Source of the DNA: Flavobacteriaceae bacterium
Lineage (GTDB): Bacteria > Bacteroidota > Bacteroidia > Flavobacteriales > Flavobacteriaceae
Reading direction: 5' to 3'
Length of the DNA stretch: 6,789 nucleotides
Assembly: GCA_002713495.1 (NCBI GenBank)
Contig: PATA01000013.1
Span: forward strand, 95,381-102,169
The notes under the pieces are model-generated. The model was given only the letters and a program-made list of their open reading frames with translations, ran no database searches and had not been told where the DNA came from. The position numbers and the translations under genes were made by a program. The number at the start of each line of letters is the position of its first letter. Positions within the stretch are counted from its first letter, which is position 1. Positions 6,222 to 6,789 of the stretch are shown here, piece after piece.

Positions 6222-6247
6222 TATTTTTACAATATATATTTTTACAA
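6222..6247. repeat. 11-bp direct repeat in the ahcY/transferase intergenic region
   Basis: TATTTTTACAA occurs exactly at 6222-6232 and again at 6237-6247, a 15-bp period. The second copy runs into the TATATTTG promoter element of the minus-strand cluster. It could be a tandem operator or a chance product of an A/T-rich spacer; the sequence does not show which. Confidence 0.6.
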
Positions 6248-6252
6248 ATATA
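6245..6252 (-). promoter_or_regulatory. Putative -7 element (TATATTTG) for the transferase-transporter-kinase cluster
   Basis: TATATTTG on the minus strand lies 45 bp upstream of the transferase ATG, giving a leader of about 40 nt. It ends 2 bp before the divergent ahcY start codon. No obvious -33 TTG is seen, as at the other two copies of this octamer. Confidence 0.42.
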
Positions 6253-6254
6253 CT

Positions 6255-6789
6255 ATGGAAATAAATGAAAAGATTGGTTATCATCCTCACAAAGTAAAAG
6301 ATATATCACTTGCTGAATGGGGAAGAAATGAAATTAAACTCGCTGAGGCAGAAATGCCAGGATTAATGTCCTTGAGAAAGGAATATAAAAATGAAAAACC
6401 TCTTATGGGAGCTAGAATAGCTGGATGCCTTCATATGACAATTCAAACAGCTGTTTTAATCGAAACTCTTGTAGATTTAGGAGCTGAGGTAACTTGGAGT
6501 TCTTGTAATATTTTTTCAACTCAAGATCATGCGGCGGCTGCTATTGCCTCTGCTGGGATTCCCGTTTATGCATGGAAAGGTATGAATGAAGACGAATTCA
6601 ATTGGTGTATTGAACAAACTTTATTTTTTGGTAAGGAAAAAAAACCTTTAAATCTTATTCTAGATGACGGAGGTGATTTAACAAATATGGTATTAAATAA
6701 ATATCCTGAATTAGTTTCAGGTATCAAAGGTATCTCTGAGGAAACCACTACCGGTGTTCATAGATTGTTCGAGAGAATGAAAAATGGTA
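6255..6789 (+). CDS. ahcY: Adenosylhomocysteinase, N-terminal part (3' end outside window)
   Basis: An open frame from the ATG at 6255 runs off the right edge, giving 178 residues of a protein normally around 430-440 long. It shows the family blocks [16 protein letters not shown] (residues 57-72), [13 protein letters not shown] (84-96), DDGGDLT (137-143) and [12 protein letters not shown] (160-171), all in the substrate-binding domain. The NAD-binding domain is not in the window. The enzyme reversibly hydrolyses S-adenosylhomocysteine to adenosine and homocysteine, clearing the product inhibitor of methyltransferases. The start is supported by the [18 protein letters not shown] beginning, close to what is usual for the family. 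The upstream gap is only 55 bp and I see no SAM or SAH riboswitch in it. Confidence 0.97.
   Translation, partial: MEINEKIGYHPHKVKDISLAEWGRNEIKLAEAEMPGLMSLRKEYKNEKPLMGARIAGCLHMTIQTAVLIETLVDLGAEVTWSSCNIFSTQDHAAAAIASAGIPVYAWKGMNEDEFNWCIEQTLFFGKEKKPLNLILDDGGDLTNMVLNKYPELVSGIKGISEETTTGVHRLFERMKNG

Noticed and set aside
6215..6242. A TTG (6215-6217) with TATATTTT (6235-6242) as the ahcY promoter.
   Set aside because: The -7 element lacks the final G, the spacer is 17 bp, and the leader would be only a few bases; not distinguishable from A/T-rich background.

Overview
The window looks like chromosomal DNA from a member of the Bacteroidota, most likely a low-GC marine or aquatic flavobacterium. Four things point there: strong A+T bias, TANNTTTG-type -7 promoter elements in place of -10 boxes with Shine-Dalgarno sites, a TonB-dependent receptor behind a TPP riboswitch, and a Rieske-like lipoprotein of a type I associate with flavobacteria. 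The assignment rests on recognition only; no search was run.

Layout. Bases 1-717 (+) hold the C-terminal part of a membrane sensor histidine kinase whose 5' end lies outside the window. It converges on, and overlaps by 8 bp, a two-gene minus-strand operon, greA (1578-1102) then a HIT-family protein (1102-710), whose stop and start codons share one base. Divergent from greA is a small lipoprotein with a degenerate Rieske fold (1633-2097, +). It converges with a 4-bp overlap on a 726-residue TonB-dependent receptor (4274-2094, -). The receptor leader (4275-4414) carries a clear TPP riboswitch aptamer (about 4392-4321, -), with a TATATTTG promoter element immediately upstream. Upstream of that, on the same strand, is a tight cluster: a 4'-phosphopantetheinyl transferase (6199-5582), a PnuC/PnuT-type vitamin transporter broken by a one-base frameshift in a run of nine T (5577-4950), and a NadR-type P-loop kinase (4963-4415). 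Divergent from the cluster, the start of ahcY (adenosylhomocysteinase) runs off the right edge (6255-6789, +).

How the genes fit together. The central block reads as a thiamine salvage locus. The TPP-controlled receptor would bring thiamine across the outer membrane, the PnuT-like protein would pass it across the inner membrane, and the NadR-like kinase could trap it by phosphorylation, as ribosylnicotinamide kinase does for PnuC. The receptor assignment is supported by the riboswitch. Thiamine as substrate of the kinase and transporter is inference from context, and nicotinamide riboside remains the main alternative.

Most notable points: the frameshift in the transporter, the possible alternative base-pairing that would serve as the riboswitch expression platform, the Rieske-like protein lacking the normal second histidine ligand, and the same TATATTTG octamer at three minus-strand promoter positions. 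No tRNA, rRNA, insertion sequence, CRISPR array or phage gene was seen.
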